Positions 18,192 through 28,237 of a stretch of 64,000 nt of DNA are shown piece after piece. The translations under genes and the position numbers were made by a program. The stretch's first letter is position 1. Every line of letters starts with the position of its first letter. The notes below the pieces were generated by a model. It saw nothing but the letters and a program-made list of their open reading frames with translations. It was not told the origin of the DNA and ran no database searches. Location: contig JAWUWD010000030.1 of the NCBI GenBank assembly GCA_034112085.1, positions 1-64,000 of the forward strand, given 5' to 3'. The DNA comes from JAWUWD01 sp034112085 (GTDB taxonomy: Bacteria; Bacteroidota; Bacteroidia; Cytophagales; Cyclobacteriaceae).

Positions 18192-18719
18192 ATGACTAAA
18201 AAATTAAATGTATTTCACAAAGAGGCCAGTATCTTAGAAAAAGTCAAGCAAGATATTGGAGACGAATCTATATCCAAAGAGACTCTCGAAAAGTCGTATC
18301 AAGACCTTGCCAGTCACTACGAAAAGCTTCTAAAAGAAACTAAAGTACTGACCTCTGTAAGCGATCGATTGCATACCAAGCTCAATGACGCTAATCAACA
18401 ACTCAATATTCAAAAAAATGAGATTGGTGAAGTCAATGAGGAATTGCAATTGAATAATCAGGTCCTTCAAGACACCATCAATATGTTGATGAAAGCAAAA
18501 GTCGGTCAAAAAGCCTCAAGCATAGTGCTACTTATTGCCATTGTGTTATTTATATTTTCTGAATGGTTCATTGAGCCAATAATCGAAGAAAATACAACTA
18601 GTGAATATACTGGGCTTTTCCTCAAGGGAATAATTGCTTTATTACTTAAGCCTATAGATATAGTAATCGAAAGATTCCTAATGAGAAGAGCAATGAGAAA
18701 TGTTAATAAACAACCCTAA
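18192..18719 (+). CDS. Coiled-coil protein with two C-terminal membrane helices
   Basis: The 175-residue protein has a long heptad-like, highly charged helix from about 30 to 100 (LEKSYQDLASHYEKLLKETKVL onward), which should form a coiled coil. Two hydrophobic segments follow at about 108-127 (ASSIVLLIAIVLFIFSEWFI) and 140-158, with a basic C-terminal tail. I do not recognise a named family. It sits directly after the SiaC-like gene in the same orientation, and similar coiled-coil membrane proteins are plausible membrane anchors for such signalling proteins; that link is inference. Confidence 0.75.
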   Translation: MTKKLNVFHKEASILEKVKQDIGDESISKETLEKSYQDLASHYEKLLKETKVLTSVSDRLHTKLNDANQQLNIQKNEIGEVNEELQLNNQVLQDTINMLMKAKVGQKASSIVLLIAIVLFIFSEWFIEPIIEENTTSEYTGLFLKGIIALLLKPIDIVIERFLMRRAMRNVNKQP

Positions 18720-18726
18720 ATTATGA

Positions 18727-19428
18727 TCAAAAGACGTATCGAATACCGATACCACCTTGTAGTCTCGTCCAGCCTGGGTTTTCCATGACATCCATAAATC
18801 CAGTAATCTCCATAAATGTTGACACAGGTAGTTTAAAATAAGCGTATTCAAACCCGATTGTTGCTGTAGGACCCTGACTGGATCTGTTTGCAATAAACTC
18901 ACCTATGTCACGATCTCTTAGGTTAGTTTCATAGAAATAACTATATCTAATTTCAGCTCTGCGAAGCTGCCAACCCAACCCGGCATAGGATTGTAACCCA
19001 GGAAATATTTTTTCTGCTTTGGTTTGGTATAATATTTTCCCTTCAATGACATACTCACTCACGATTTCATGCCTAGTGTATCTGATAGTTTCAAACGTAC
19101 TTAAGTTACTAGGGATATTTTCAGTAAACTGTTCTCTATGATATCTACTATAGAGTCCACTTGCTGCTGATCCGGCATCTACGGCAATCGCGAACTTTTC
19201 ACTTTGGTAGTACTTATAAGTCAGTGCGACAGGGTCGCCTACTTTAATACCAATACCATGATAAGGGTATTCACTATTTTCAAATATAGGACAAACAACT
19301 TGCGCTTTACTTCTTGACATACGCACCGATTTATATTTGTAGCTATAGGTGGATTTACGCCCCTGAGCAAAACTCACACTACTGCCAAAACAAATAAAAA
19401 CTACTAGAACCTTAAGTGCTATTCTCAT
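18727..19428 (-). CDS. Predicted secreted outer-membrane beta-barrel-like protein
   Basis: The 233-residue product has a clear signal peptide (about 1-21, ending VSFAQ). The mature part contains alternating amphipathic segments with frequent Tyr and Phe, such as PVALTYKYYQSEKFAIAVDAG and LQSYAGLGWQLRRAEIRYSY, and it ends GGIGIRYVF with a terminal Phe, as expected for a small outer-membrane barrel. No named family is certain. A TATCTTTG box lies directly upstream of the start (19431-19438, minus strand), so any transcript from it would be nearly leaderless. It converges on the SiaC operon end. Confidence 0.75.
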   Translation of the reverse strand: MRIALKVLVVFICFGSSVSFAQGRKSTYSYKYKSVRMSRSKAQVVCPIFENSEYPYHGIGIKVGDPVALTYKYYQSEKFAIAVDAGSAASGLYSRYHREQFTENIPSNLSTFETIRYTRHEIVSEYVIEGKILYQTKAEKIFPGLQSYAGLGWQLRRAEIRYSYFYETNLRDRDIGEFIANRSSQGPTATIGFEYAYFKLPVSTFMEITGFMDVMENPGWTRLQGGIGIRYVF

Positions 19429-19502
19429 ATCAAAGATAAAGATACATTTATTATTAATATGGGAACGTGGAAATGGGATCTTATCGGCTAAAGCTATTTT
19501 TC

Positions 19503-21266
19503 CTATTTGTACTGCATTCTGTGCAGTTGAGCGTAATGCCCCTCTCGATTAATTAAGCTATCATGAGACCCCTCTTCTTTAACTTCTCCTTTGTCCATGA
19601 CAATGATTTTATCTGCCTTCTGAATAGTCGACAATCTATGAGCGATGACTATGGCAGTCCTTCCATGCATCATTTTAGCAATAGCTTGCTGAATCATCTC
19701 CTCCGTTTCAGAATCTACAGATGAGGTTGCCTCATCTAATATCAATATTTTAGGATTATACACCATTGTCCTTACAAAGGATATGAGTTGTCTCTGCCCC
19801 ACAGATAGGGTTGCGCCACGTTCCATCACATTATAATCCAAGGTATCCGGCAACTGACTGATAAAGCTCCAAGCACCAACCAATTTGGCTGCTTCGATAA
19901 TCGCCTCATCTTTTATATCATTATTGCCCAGAGTGATATTGTATCGAATAGTATCTGAGAACAAGAATACATCTTGTAATACTACTCCGATATTTTCCCT
20001 TAAACTATCAAGCTTTATGGTATTGATATTTTGTTCATCGACCATGATAGTACCTTTATTGATCTCATAAAAGCGACTCAAAAGGTTGATTGTAGAAGAC
20101 TTTCCTGCGCCTGTTGCTCCTACTAGAGCTAAGGTTTCTCCAGGTGACACTTTGAATGACAAATTTTTCAATACATAATCATCATCATTGTATGCAAACC
20201 AAACATTATCAAAGGTGACCTCACCTTTGACATCAATGAGCTCTATCTGCCCTTCATCTACAATATGCTCATCACTATCGAGTAGAGTAAGTATGCGGGA
20301 AGTACTGACGATACCGAGTTGAAGTGTATTGAATCTATCCGCAATCATGCGTATCGGCCGGAAAAACATCTGGATATACATAATGAATGCGACCAACATA
20401 CCTAATGTAATACCAGTCTCTTCTTGATCCATGACACCCTTGGCACCAAACCATATCAATAGTCCAATACCAGCCGCACTAAAAATCTCAGCAACAGGAA
20501 AGTATATTGAATAGTATTTGACAGTTTTCAAATTGGCATTACGATGCTCTTCATTGATTTCCTTGAATTTGTTTAATTCTCTTTCTTCATTGCCAAATAT
20601 CTGAACGATACTCATTCCAGTAATTCGTTCTTGAACAAAAGTATTGAGATTGGATACAGCTGTGCGAACTTCATTGAAAGCTGTTTTGATTTTCTCCTTG
20701 AAAATATAAGTACTCAAAATCAAAGGTGGCAACATCGATAAGCTTATCAATGCCAATCTCCAGTCCGTATAGAACATCACGATAAGTATAAATACCAATT
20801 GAAGCAAGTCCCCTACCATTGCCGCCAAGCCTTGGCTGAATACATCAGAGAGCGTCTCGATATCAGAAATCGTCCGAGTCACTAATTGCCCAATAGGCGT
20901 ATTGTCAAAAAACTTTAGCCGGAGCCTTACTAGGTGCTTGTACAGTTTCACTCTAAGGTCGCGAATTATATACTGACCAAGCCAGCCAGATAGATAGGTA
21001 TGCAAATATTGGACGACACCCTGCACTACGAGTAACCCAATCAGCAACATAATCATGTTGAGTAGCCCTTGGTGATTGCCTGTGGTGACGTCTTGATCTA
21101 TAGTATATTGTATGAGGTAAGGACGAACAGGGGCTAAAACTGCTAGCAGAATAGTAAGCGCAATGAGAACATAAAACTTCGACTTGTACGGAACAATAAA
21201 ACCAACTAACCTTTTGAGTATGTTGAAGTCTACAATTTGGCCGCTATTACTTTTTTCTTTTTTCAA
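19503..21266 (-). CDS. ABC transporter, fused permease and ATPase (MsbA-like exporter)
   Basis: This half-transporter of 587 residues works as a homodimer or heterodimer. The membrane domain with about six helices spans 25-320, and the nucleotide-binding domain spans about 348-585. Walker A is GATGAGKSST (383-392), the ABC signature is LSVGQRQ, Walker B is ILILDEATSS, and the H-loop is IVIAHRLS. The type IV exporter architecture fits multidrug or lipid export (MsbA/LmrA/BmrA type); the substrate cannot be told. It lies four bases downstream of the canonical truA gene, an arrangement pointing to co-transcription. Confidence 0.93.
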   Translation of the reverse strand: MKKEKSNSGQIVDFNILKRLVGFIVPYKSKFYVLIALTILLAVLAPVRPYLIQYTIDQDVTTGNHQGLLNMIMLLIGLLVVQGVVQYLHTYLSGWLGQYIIRDLRVKLYKHLVRLRLKFFDNTPIGQLVTRTISDIETLSDVFSQGLAAMVGDLLQLVFILIVMFYTDWRLALISLSMLPPLILSTYIFKEKIKTAFNEVRTAVSNLNTFVQERITGMSIVQIFGNEERELNKFKEINEEHRNANLKTVKYYSIYFPVAEIFSAAGIGLLIWFGAKGVMDQEETGITLGMLVAFIMYIQMFFRPIRMIADRFNTLQLGIVSTSRILTLLDSDEHIVDEGQIELIDVKGEVTFDNVWFAYNDDDYVLKNLSFKVSPGETLALVGATGAGKSSTINLLSRFYEINKGTIMVDEQNINTIKLDSLRENIGVVLQDVFLFSDTIRYNITLGNNDIKDEAIIEAAKLVGAWSFISQLPDTLDYNVMERGATLSVGQRQLISFVRTMVYNPKILILDEATSSVDSETEEMIQQAIAKMMHGRTAIVIAHRLSTIQKADKIIVMDKGEVKEEGSHDSLINREGHYAQLHRMQYK

Positions 21267-21269
21267 TGA

Positions 21270-22031
21270 CTATTTAATACTTTTAATATATACATTATTA
21301 GGATACACGACTTTCGTAAGATACAACCCATGAGCTGGAGCTGCTCTTCCCGCTTGCTTACGATCCTTACTCTCCAAAATGGTCTGTATATCATCTACCG
21401 ATTTTCTACCTTGACCAACATCCATTAATGTTCCCACTACTGCTCTCACCATTCCTCGTAAGAATCTATTGGACGTAATATGAAAGATTAAGTTATCTCC
21501 TTCGACCTCCCATTGAGCAGTACTAATAGAGCAAATAAAATTATTAACGGATGTTTTTATCCTACTGAATGCTTCGTAATCCTGTGCTTCCCCACACAAT
21601 AACGTAGCAGCAAGATTCATGTTTTGAATATTGAGTGGTTTTGGGAAATAATAAGACATTTCCTTAGAAAATGGATTTTTCTTGGTGTTAAGGTGGTATT
21701 CGTAACTCCTCGCGGTCGCATCATATCTTGCATGTGCTTCTTTGGTGACTGGAACTATAGATTTGATACTAATATCATAAGGAAGCATAGAGTTGAGTTT
21801 AAACAGCAAGTCATCAGTGCTCAATTTCAAGTCTAAGTCCACATGAAAAAATTGTTGTCTGCAATGAACCCCCGTATCTGTACGTCCACTTCCTGATATA
21901 TTTAATTCTGTTTTCAGAATCATTGACAAACATCTATTCACTTCCTGTTGAACAGTAATAGCATTAGGCTGCATTTGCCAACCATGATAGTTGGTGCCTA
22001 AGTACGCGATCTCGAAGAAGTATCTTTGCAA
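21270..22031 (-). CDS. truA: tRNA pseudouridine(38-40) synthase TruA
   Basis: The product has 253 residues and the complete set of TruA motifs: YLGTNYHGWQMQPN near 10-23, the catalytic Asp52 in GSGRTDTGVH with the usual Gly, HARYDATARSYEYHL, and RFLRGMVRAVVGTLMDVG near 190. It isomerises U38-U40 in tRNA anticodon arms. This is the canonical copy of the two TruA-type genes in the window and is close to the usual family length. It is followed four bases later by an ABC exporter gene on the same strand. Confidence 0.93.
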   Translation of the reverse strand: MQRYFFEIAYLGTNYHGWQMQPNAITVQQEVNRCLSMILKTELNISGSGRTDTGVHCRQQFFHVDLDLKLSTDDLLFKLNSMLPYDISIKSIVPVTKEAHARYDATARSYEYHLNTKKNPFSKEMSYYFPKPLNIQNMNLAATLLCGEAQDYEAFSRIKTSVNNFICSISTAQWEVEGDNLIFHITSNRFLRGMVRAVVGTLMDVGQGRKSVDDIQTILESKDRKQAGRAAPAHGLYLTKVVYPNNVYIKSIK

Positions 22032-22074
22032 AAGTGTATTGAATTATATTATAGAAAATACTTAACCTCGAAGT

Positions 22075-23274
22075 TTAAACTTTCTCAAAAATCATCGCTG
22101 CCCCTTGACCAACACCAATGCACATAGTGGCTAGACCGTATTTTGCATTATCTCTTTTCTGCATTTCATGGATTAAGGTAGCGCTAATTCTAGTTCCACT
22201 ACCCCCTAGCGGATGACCGATCGCGATCGATCCACCATTAACATTGACAATGGATGGATCTAATTCAAGATCCTTCATACATGCCAATGATTGAGACGCG
22301 AATGCTTCATTGAGTTCGATCAGGTCCAAGTCTTTAACTGACAATCCAGCACGTTTTAGTGCTTTTTTTGTTGCTGGAACTGGACCAATACCCATGCAGT
22401 CAGGGCTAACACCAGCGACAGCCATAGAGACTATTCGTGCTTTTGGTGTCAAATTATACTTTTTAATCACCTCTTCACTGACCACAATACTTGCAGCTGC
22501 ACCATCATTGATTCCTGAGGAGTTGCCAGCGGTTACACTACCACCCTCTCGAAATGCCGGATTCAAAGTTCCCAACTTTTCTATTGAGGATAGTCTTGGG
22601 TGTTCATCTTTGCTAAAGACAATAGGTTCTTTCTTACGTTGAGGAATGCTCACTGTTACTATCTCATCATCAAACTTGCCAGCCTCATGTGCAGCTTGAT
22701 ACTTTAATTGTGAATTATAAGCAAATTCATCTTGCGCCAAACGACTTATCCCCCACTTATCAGCTACATTTTCTGCCGTTTCTCCCATGCCGAATGGATG
22801 ATGAAGTTTTGACAAATTCTTATTGATAAATCTCCAGCCCATTGTAGTATCATAGGTCTCAACTTTACGGCTATACGCACTTTCAGACTTAGCGGTGACA
22901 AATGGTGCACGACTCATGCTCTCAACACCTCCTGCTATATAGGCACCTCCTTCTCCAAGCATCACTCCACGAGAAGCATCCATGATAGATTGCAAACCGG
23001 ACGCACATAGTCTGTTCACAGTAACACCACCAGCCTCAATGGGAATTCCAGCCAGAAGACTTGCCATTCTTGCGACATTTCTATTGTCTTCTCCGGCTTG
23101 ATTAGCTGCACCAAAAATCACATCTTCGATCAATTCAAGTGGCAACTGAGGATTGCGTTCTACCAATGATTTGATGACATGGGCCGCAAGATCATCAGGA
23201 CGTACTGAGGCTAATGTGCCTCCATACTTTCCTACTGGAGTTCTTACTATATCTATGATGTATGCAGAATTCAT
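22075..23274 (-). CDS. Acetyl-CoA C-acyltransferase (thiolase)
   Basis: This 399-residue thiolase catalyses the CoA-dependent cleavage of 3-ketoacyl-CoA, or its reverse. The acylated Cys90 is in VNRLCASGLQ, the catalytic His lies in GHPLGGSGTR near 350, and the second Cys is in CIGVGQGAAMIFE near the C-terminus. The N-terminal block IIDIVRTPVGKYGGTL and the RNVARMASLLAG block are closest to beta-ketoadipyl-CoA or degradative thiolases (PcaF/PaaJ/FadA class). No other beta-oxidation gene is adjacent, so the exact pathway is open. Confidence 0.92.
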   Translation of the reverse strand: MNSAYIIDIVRTPVGKYGGTLASVRPDDLAAHVIKSLVERNPQLPLELIEDVIFGAANQAGEDNRNVARMASLLAGIPIEAGGVTVNRLCASGLQSIMDASRGVMLGEGGAYIAGGVESMSRAPFVTAKSESAYSRKVETYDTTMGWRFINKNLSKLHHPFGMGETAENVADKWGISRLAQDEFAYNSQLKYQAAHEAGKFDDEIVTVSIPQRKKEPIVFSKDEHPRLSSIEKLGTLNPAFREGGSVTAGNSSGINDGAAASIVVSEEVIKKYNLTPKARIVSMAVAGVSPDCMGIGPVPATKKALKRAGLSVKDLDLIELNEAFASQSLACMKDLELDPSIVNVNGGSIAIGHPLGGSGTRISATLIHEMQKRDNAKYGLATMCIGVGQGAAMIFEKV

Positions 23275-23438
23275 AAGCTTGATATATTTTGACCCATTTT
23301 AATCGATGAGTCCGTGATTAAGTTTATTCCTATTTCTTATTTGAATATCTATTCATTTACTTTGCAGCGCAATTTATAGAATCTCTGAATCAATCATTGT
23401 ATAAAAGGCAATAGACATACGACAAAATCAATTAAAAA

Positions 23439-23921
23439 ATGATACAAAGAATCCAATCAATATTTTTAGTGCTTATGATCGCCTGTATGGGGGCATTCTT
23501 ATACCTACCAATATGGGGAAAGATGGACATAGCAACTGGAGAGGTACACCAACTCAAAGCAATCGCTCATGAGCAATATACAGAAGCTGATGAGATTGGC
23601 ACAAAAGAATATATGCCATTTGCATTAGCTGGTGCACTCGCGGGAGTAATTATATTGATTTCAATCATCGAACTCTTTCAATATAAAAACAGGCTACTCC
23701 AAATGAAACTTGGAATGCTTAACTCAGTCTTGATCGTCATAATTTTAGGACTTTTGATGTGGTTTATCTTCTCGGGCCAAGACCAATGGCTGCCAACGAT
23801 TCCGGGTCAGTTTGGTGTTGGTTTATTTATGCCAGCACTAGCAATGATTTTCAATAGAATGGCCATTCGCGCTATCAAAAAAGACGAAGATCTAGTAAGA
23901 TCTGTGGATCGAATACGATAA
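23439..23921 (+). CDS. DUF4293 four-helix membrane protein
   Basis: The 160-residue integral membrane protein has helices at about 6-25, 60-82, 92-113 and 125-148. The opening MIQRIQSIFLVLMIACMGAFLYLPIW is the hallmark of DUF4293, a family almost confined to Bacteroidetes. Its role is not known. It is monocistronic and ends just before a strong hairpin terminator at 23942-23971. The AT-rich 164 bases upstream separate it from the divergent thiolase gene. Confidence 0.87.
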   Translation: MIQRIQSIFLVLMIACMGAFLYLPIWGKMDIATGEVHQLKAIAHEQYTEADEIGTKEYMPFALAGALAGVIILISIIELFQYKNRLLQMKLGMLNSVLIVIILGLLMWFIFSGQDQWLPTIPGQFGVGLFMPALAMIFNRMAIRAIKKDEDLVRSVDRIR

Positions 23922-23941
23922 TAGTTCACTTGACACTCAAT

Positions 23942-23971
23942 AAAAAGGCTTGCCATTTGGCCGGCCTTTTT
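23942..23971 (+). terminator. Rho-independent terminator after DUF4293 gene
   Basis: AAAAAGGC at 23942-23949 pairs with GCCTTTTT at 23964-23971, so the stem carries an A-run on one side and a T-run on the other and can act in either direction. It lies 20 bases after the DUF4293 stop codon. Confidence 0.8.
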
Positions 23972-24085
23972 AGATTCTGGACTTAGGTAATCCATAATTT
24001 AATAACATGTTAATAATTTATTAACATTAACTTAATAAGTCACAATTTATTATCTTACTTTTCCGAAAAAGTAAATAACGCGAAA

Positions 24086-25273
24086 GTGAAAAAAAGAATT
24101 TTAGTATTTAGTCTTATTGTCTCTATGGCTACTGCCCTTGTCGCCCAAGAGATTTCAAACAACAAATTTGGAAAAGGTCTTAAAATAGTAGCTAAAGACT
24201 CTTCTTTCTCCATGAAAGCAAGCATAAGATTTCAAACTCTTTATAATGGAGAATTGAATCTCGAATCAGACGAATGGAGTGACAATGTCATGATTCGTAG
24301 ATCAAGGTTGAAATTCAATGGGCATGCTTATAATCCTAAATTACAATATAAAATAGAGCTAGCGGTGAGTAATCGTGACAATGGAAAAGTAGCATCCGAA
24401 AACAACTTAGCTGCAAGTATTGTATTAGATGCTGTTTTGAAATATAAGTTCTCACCAGGGTGGGAATTGTGGTTTGGTCAAACAAAACTTCCTGGCAACA
24501 GAGAGCGTGTAATCTCATCACAAGCACTTCAGTTTGTTGATCGTAGTCAGGTCAACTCTAAATACACCATCGATCGTGGTACAGGCGTCCAATTGCACCA
24601 TAAGCATAATATGGGCAAGATGGTAGTGAAAGAAGCTGGATCTATTTCGATGGGGGAAGGTAGAAATTATACCGATGACAATATTGGAGGTTATGAGTTT
24701 ACGGGTAGAATTGAATTTTTACCTTTTGGAGAGTTTACTAGTAAGGGAGATTATTTTGGAAGTGACTTGAAAAGAGAAGAAAAGCCCAAGCTGTCTATAG
24801 GGGTGACTTATGATCAGAATAATAGTACAACAAGAGTTCAAGGATTTAAAGGTAAGTTTTTGAATGGCTATGCCAGAGACATAAAAACAACGTTTATAGA
24901 TGCTATGTTTAAATACAATGGATTCTCTACGATGATTGAATATGCCAATAAAAAAACTGCCAATGTTCCTTTTGGATATATTCTTGAAGATGATGGAAGT
25001 TTGAATCAAACATTCTACATCACTGGAACGGGCATAAATCTACAAGCAGGATATTTGTTAAAGAATAATTTTGAAGTGGCAGTTAGATATACCGGTATCA
25101 AGCCAGAGGATAATAACTGGGGAGATGACTACACAGAAATGACCTTGGGTCTTTCGAGGTATATAGTTGGTCACAGCTTAAAAGTACAAAGTGACTTCAC
25201 CCATATTGACCATGATACTAACGACAGTAAAGATGCATTTAGAGTTAGGTTCCAAGTAGAGCTATCCTTCTAG
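24086..25273 (+). CDS. Porin of the OprO/OprP (phosphate-selective porin-like) family
   Basis: The 395-residue outer-membrane protein starts at GTG, which opens directly into a signal peptide (MKKRILVFSLIVSMATALVAQ). The mature part has barrel strands such as FSMKASIRFQTLYNGEL and VMIRRSRLKFNGHAYNPKLQYKIELAV, followed by FGQTKLPGNRERVISSQALQFVDRS, which is the recognisable OprO/OprP block. The chain ends FRVRFQVELSF with a terminal Phe. The ion selectivity cannot be read from the sequence. An AT-rich leader rich in TTAATA lies upstream and probably carries its promoter. Confidence 0.88.
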   Translation: MKKRILVFSLIVSMATALVAQEISNNKFGKGLKIVAKDSSFSMKASIRFQTLYNGELNLESDEWSDNVMIRRSRLKFNGHAYNPKLQYKIELAVSNRDNGKVASENNLAASIVLDAVLKYKFSPGWELWFGQTKLPGNRERVISSQALQFVDRSQVNSKYTIDRGTGVQLHHKHNMGKMVVKEAGSISMGEGRNYTDDNIGGYEFTGRIEFLPFGEFTSKGDYFGSDLKREEKPKLSIGVTYDQNNSTTRVQGFKGKFLNGYARDIKTTFIDAMFKYNGFSTMIEYANKKTANVPFGYILEDDGSLNQTFYITGTGINLQAGYLLKNNFEVAVRYTGIKPEDNNWGDDYTEMTLGLSRYIVGHSLKVQSDFTHIDHDTNDSKDAFRVRFQVELSF

Positions 25274-25372
25274 AAAAGCTATTGTCAACTCCGTAAAATG
25301 AGCATCTAAATTAATAGAGTAAATAATTGAAGAAGATTATTATCAGAATTTACCTGCGATAATGAAGTCCAA

Positions 25373-26827
25373 CTAGGAATGTCTCCAAAAGTACGGAGTA
25401 AATAGCATCAGCACAGTAAATAACTCAAGCCTTCCTAATAACATAAGAAAGCTAAGAATCCATTTACTGGCATCTGGCATGTGTGCAAAATTATTGACAG
25501 GACCTACCGAACCCAACCCAGGACCAATATTGCCAAGTGAAGTAGCAGACGCTCCGATAGCTGTCATCACATCTACTCCTGTTAGTGCTATCCCTATGCT
25601 GCCAAGGGCAAATATTAGAATATAAATCATCATAAAAGCCAATACGTGAAACGTGATATCTCGATTGATGGCTTTGTGATTTAGCCGAACCGGAATGACT
25701 GCAGAAGGATGAAGTTGTCGTTTCATTTCCAAGAAACTGTTTTTAAATAAAATAATGTGTCTTACAATTTTCACACCTCCAGCTGTTGAACCGGAAGATC
25801 CTCCAATAAACATCAAGGTAAAGAAAACCATTGTTAGGAATGGCATCCATTGTGTATAGTCTGTTGACACATAGCCAGTTGTGGTAAGAATGGAAACAGT
25901 TTGAAAGAGTGCTTCCCTAAACGCCAGCTCAATATCGGTACCACCCAAAAGATAAATAGTACAGCCAATTATAATAGACAATGCTGCGGTAATCACTAGG
26001 TACACTCTAAACTCTTCATTTGACCAAAGTTTTTTGAATTTTCCTTTGAACCCAAAATAGGTTATGGTGAAGCTTGTTCCAGCTAAAAACATAAAGAGCA
26101 CAATGACATATTGGATATAGGCAGAATCAAAGAAGGCAATACTGTCCTGCTTAGTAGAGAATCCACCGGTAGCCATAGTGGTCAGGGAGTGATTGATTGC
26201 ATCAAAAAAGGACATGCCTCCAAACATTAATAACACCAACTCTAATATTGTGAGACTTAAGTAGATAAGCCAAAGCCTTTTTGCGGTGTCTTTGATTCTT
26301 GGCTTAAGTTTTTCCGGACTGATACCGGGAGCTTCTGCCACAAACAACTGCATGCCACCAATTCCCAAAATTGGTAAGATCGCCACTGTGAGAACAATGA
26401 TCCCCATACCCCCAATCCACTGTGTCAGACTTCTCCAGAATAATACCCCTTTCGGCATTGCTTCGATATCATTGAGAATAGATGCTCCAGTGGTCGTAAA
26501 TCCAGACATGGTCTCAAAAAACGCATCTGTAAAAAACTCTATTGATCCAGAAAAGAAATACGGCAGCGTACCAAAAAATGACATCATCAGCCAACCTAAT
26601 GTGACCACAAGATAGCCATCACGCTTCTTAAGTTCTTTATTTTTTTGCTTTTGGCCAATCAGCCAGCAACTTATTCCTACGATTAAGGTTATTCCGCTAC
26701 TATAAATGAAAGTCAACCAATCTTCTCCGTAGTAGATTGAGAAGGGGACACACAGCAACATAGATATCCCGCTAATAGATAGCAGCAACCCAAGGATCCC
26801 GATAATGACTCGGATATTAAGCCGCAT
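25373..26827 (-). CDS. trkH: Potassium uptake protein TrkH
   Basis: This 484-residue ion-translocating membrane subunit of the Trk/Ktr potassium system has four pore loops carrying the selectivity-filter glycines: MSGFTTTGASIL near 110, MATGGFSTK near 219, TTTGYVSTD near 318 and TSLGNIGPGLG near 435. About ten membrane helices surround them. The regulatory subunit TrkA is encoded 53 bases upstream on the same strand, so the two are very likely one operon for K+ homeostasis. Confidence 0.94.
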   Translation of the reverse strand: MRLNIRVIIGILGLLLSISGISMLLCVPFSIYYGEDWLTFIYSSGITLIVGISCWLIGQKQKNKELKKRDGYLVVTLGWLMMSFFGTLPYFFSGSIEFFTDAFFETMSGFTTTGASILNDIEAMPKGVLFWRSLTQWIGGMGIIVLTVAILPILGIGGMQLFVAEAPGISPEKLKPRIKDTAKRLWLIYLSLTILELVLLMFGGMSFFDAINHSLTTMATGGFSTKQDSIAFFDSAYIQYVIVLFMFLAGTSFTITYFGFKGKFKKLWSNEEFRVYLVITAALSIIIGCTIYLLGGTDIELAFREALFQTVSILTTTGYVSTDYTQWMPFLTMVFFTLMFIGGSSGSTAGGVKIVRHIILFKNSFLEMKRQLHPSAVIPVRLNHKAINRDITFHVLAFMMIYILIFALGSIGIALTGVDVMTAIGASATSLGNIGPGLGSVGPVNNFAHMPDASKWILSFLMLLGRLELFTVLMLFTPYFWRHS

Positions 26828-26880
26828 AAGAATAAACTTTGACTAGTGTGGAATATCTATAGGCCATCTTATGCAAACAT

Positions 26881-28221
26881 CTATTTGAAAAATTCTTCAA
26901 CTATTTGGATGCACCCCGGTCTGCAAAGCACTACTACACGATCTCTAGGGAGCAATTGAAAATCTCCCATAGCTGTTTGACCAACTCCCTTTCTCACAAC
27001 TCCACCTATTATGGCTCCTTTAGGAAAGTCGAGTTGTTTAATCGTGTTTGTTGTAATCTTAGAACCTGCATTGACAATAAACTCCAGTATTTCTGCATCC
27101 ACACCATGAATACTAGTCAATGAAATTACATTTCCCTGACGGATGTATCTGAATATAAAGTTAGCAGCAATCAATTTTTTATTGATCATTGTATCTACTC
27201 CTATATCTTGAGATAAGTGGATATAATCCATATTCTCTACTAACGAAATAGTCTTATTTACTTTATGTTTTTTAGCAACAAGCGCAGACATAATATTAGT
27301 CTCTGAGTTACCAGTAACCGCAATAAAGGCGTCCATGTTTTCGATGCCCTCTTCTTGAAGTAAGTCTACATCACGGCCATCACCATTGATAACCATTACA
27401 TTTTTAAGCTCATCCGCGAGTTCGAAAGCCTTATTTTTATCCTTCTCGATCAACTTCACGTTGAACTTTCTACTTAGTCTTTTAGCAGCATGGTAGCCCA
27501 CTTTACTCCCTCCAAGAATCATGACGTTCTTGATGCCAACTCTTGGTTTTCCTGAGAGTTCCATGATCTTATTGATCCCTTCAGGTTCTGCAATAAAGTA
27601 TGCGTGATCACCCAATTGATACTGATTATCTCCTCTTGGAATGATTGTTTCTTCACCTCGTAAAATCGCAACTGTTACAAAATTTTGATCTGGATTTGAT
27701 TGTGTCGATTCGTATAATTTCTGACCTAAGAACGAACTATCTTCACCAATGGTAACTCCAAGTAGTGTCAATTTTCCATTGTCAAACTCAAAACTATCTG
27801 TCAAAGCAGCTTCTTTGAGCAACCTCTTAATCTCCTTGGCAGCTAACGATTCTGGCGAGATAACTTCATCAATTCCAAGTTCCTTGAGATCAAGTTTATC
27901 CTTATTGAGTAAGTATTCTAGATTTCTTATCCTAGCAATGGTTTTTTTTGCACCGAGGTGCTTCCCAATAATAGATGTGGTGATATTCGTTTCCTCAGAA
28001 GCAGTCACAGAGATCAACAAATCTGTATTCTCGATATCAGCTTCTTCGAGCACACTATATGAGGTAGAACTTCCTTTGACAGTTGCCACATCAAGAGAAT
28101 TAGATGCCGAATGTAACAGGTCTGCATTCAGATCTATAAGTACAATTTCATGTTCCTCATAGGCTAGTAATTTTGCCAAATGAAAACCTACATCTCCAGC
28201 TCCTGCGATTATTATTTTCAT
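26881..28221 (-). CDS. trkA: Trk potassium system regulatory subunit TrkA
   Basis: The product is a 446-residue cytosolic protein with two RCK halves, each made of an RCK_N Rossmann domain and an RCK_C domain. The nucleotide-binding motifs are IIAGAGDVGFHLAKLL at 3-18, ending in a strand with acidic IDLN, and MILGGSKVGYHAAKRL near 233. It gates TrkH in response to NAD(H) or ATP/ADP. It is the first gene of the trkA-trkH operon, and a good -7 promoter box lies 17 bases before its start. Confidence 0.94.
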   Translation of the reverse strand: MKIIIAGAGDVGFHLAKLLAYEEHEIVLIDLNADLLHSASNSLDVATVKGSSTSYSVLEEADIENTDLLISVTASEETNITTSIIGKHLGAKKTIARIRNLEYLLNKDKLDLKELGIDEVISPESLAAKEIKRLLKEAALTDSFEFDNGKLTLLGVTIGEDSSFLGQKLYESTQSNPDQNFVTVAILRGEETIIPRGDNQYQLGDHAYFIAEPEGINKIMELSGKPRVGIKNVMILGGSKVGYHAAKRLSRKFNVKLIEKDKNKAFELADELKNVMVINGDGRDVDLLQEEGIENMDAFIAVTGNSETNIMSALVAKKHKVNKTISLVENMDYIHLSQDIGVDTMINKKLIAANFIFRYIRQGNVISLTSIHGVDAEILEFIVNAGSKITTNTIKQLDFPKGAIIGGVVRKGVGQTAMGDFQLLPRDRVVVLCRPGCIQIVEEFFK

Positions 28222-28237
28222 CTTCTTAGATCAAGAA

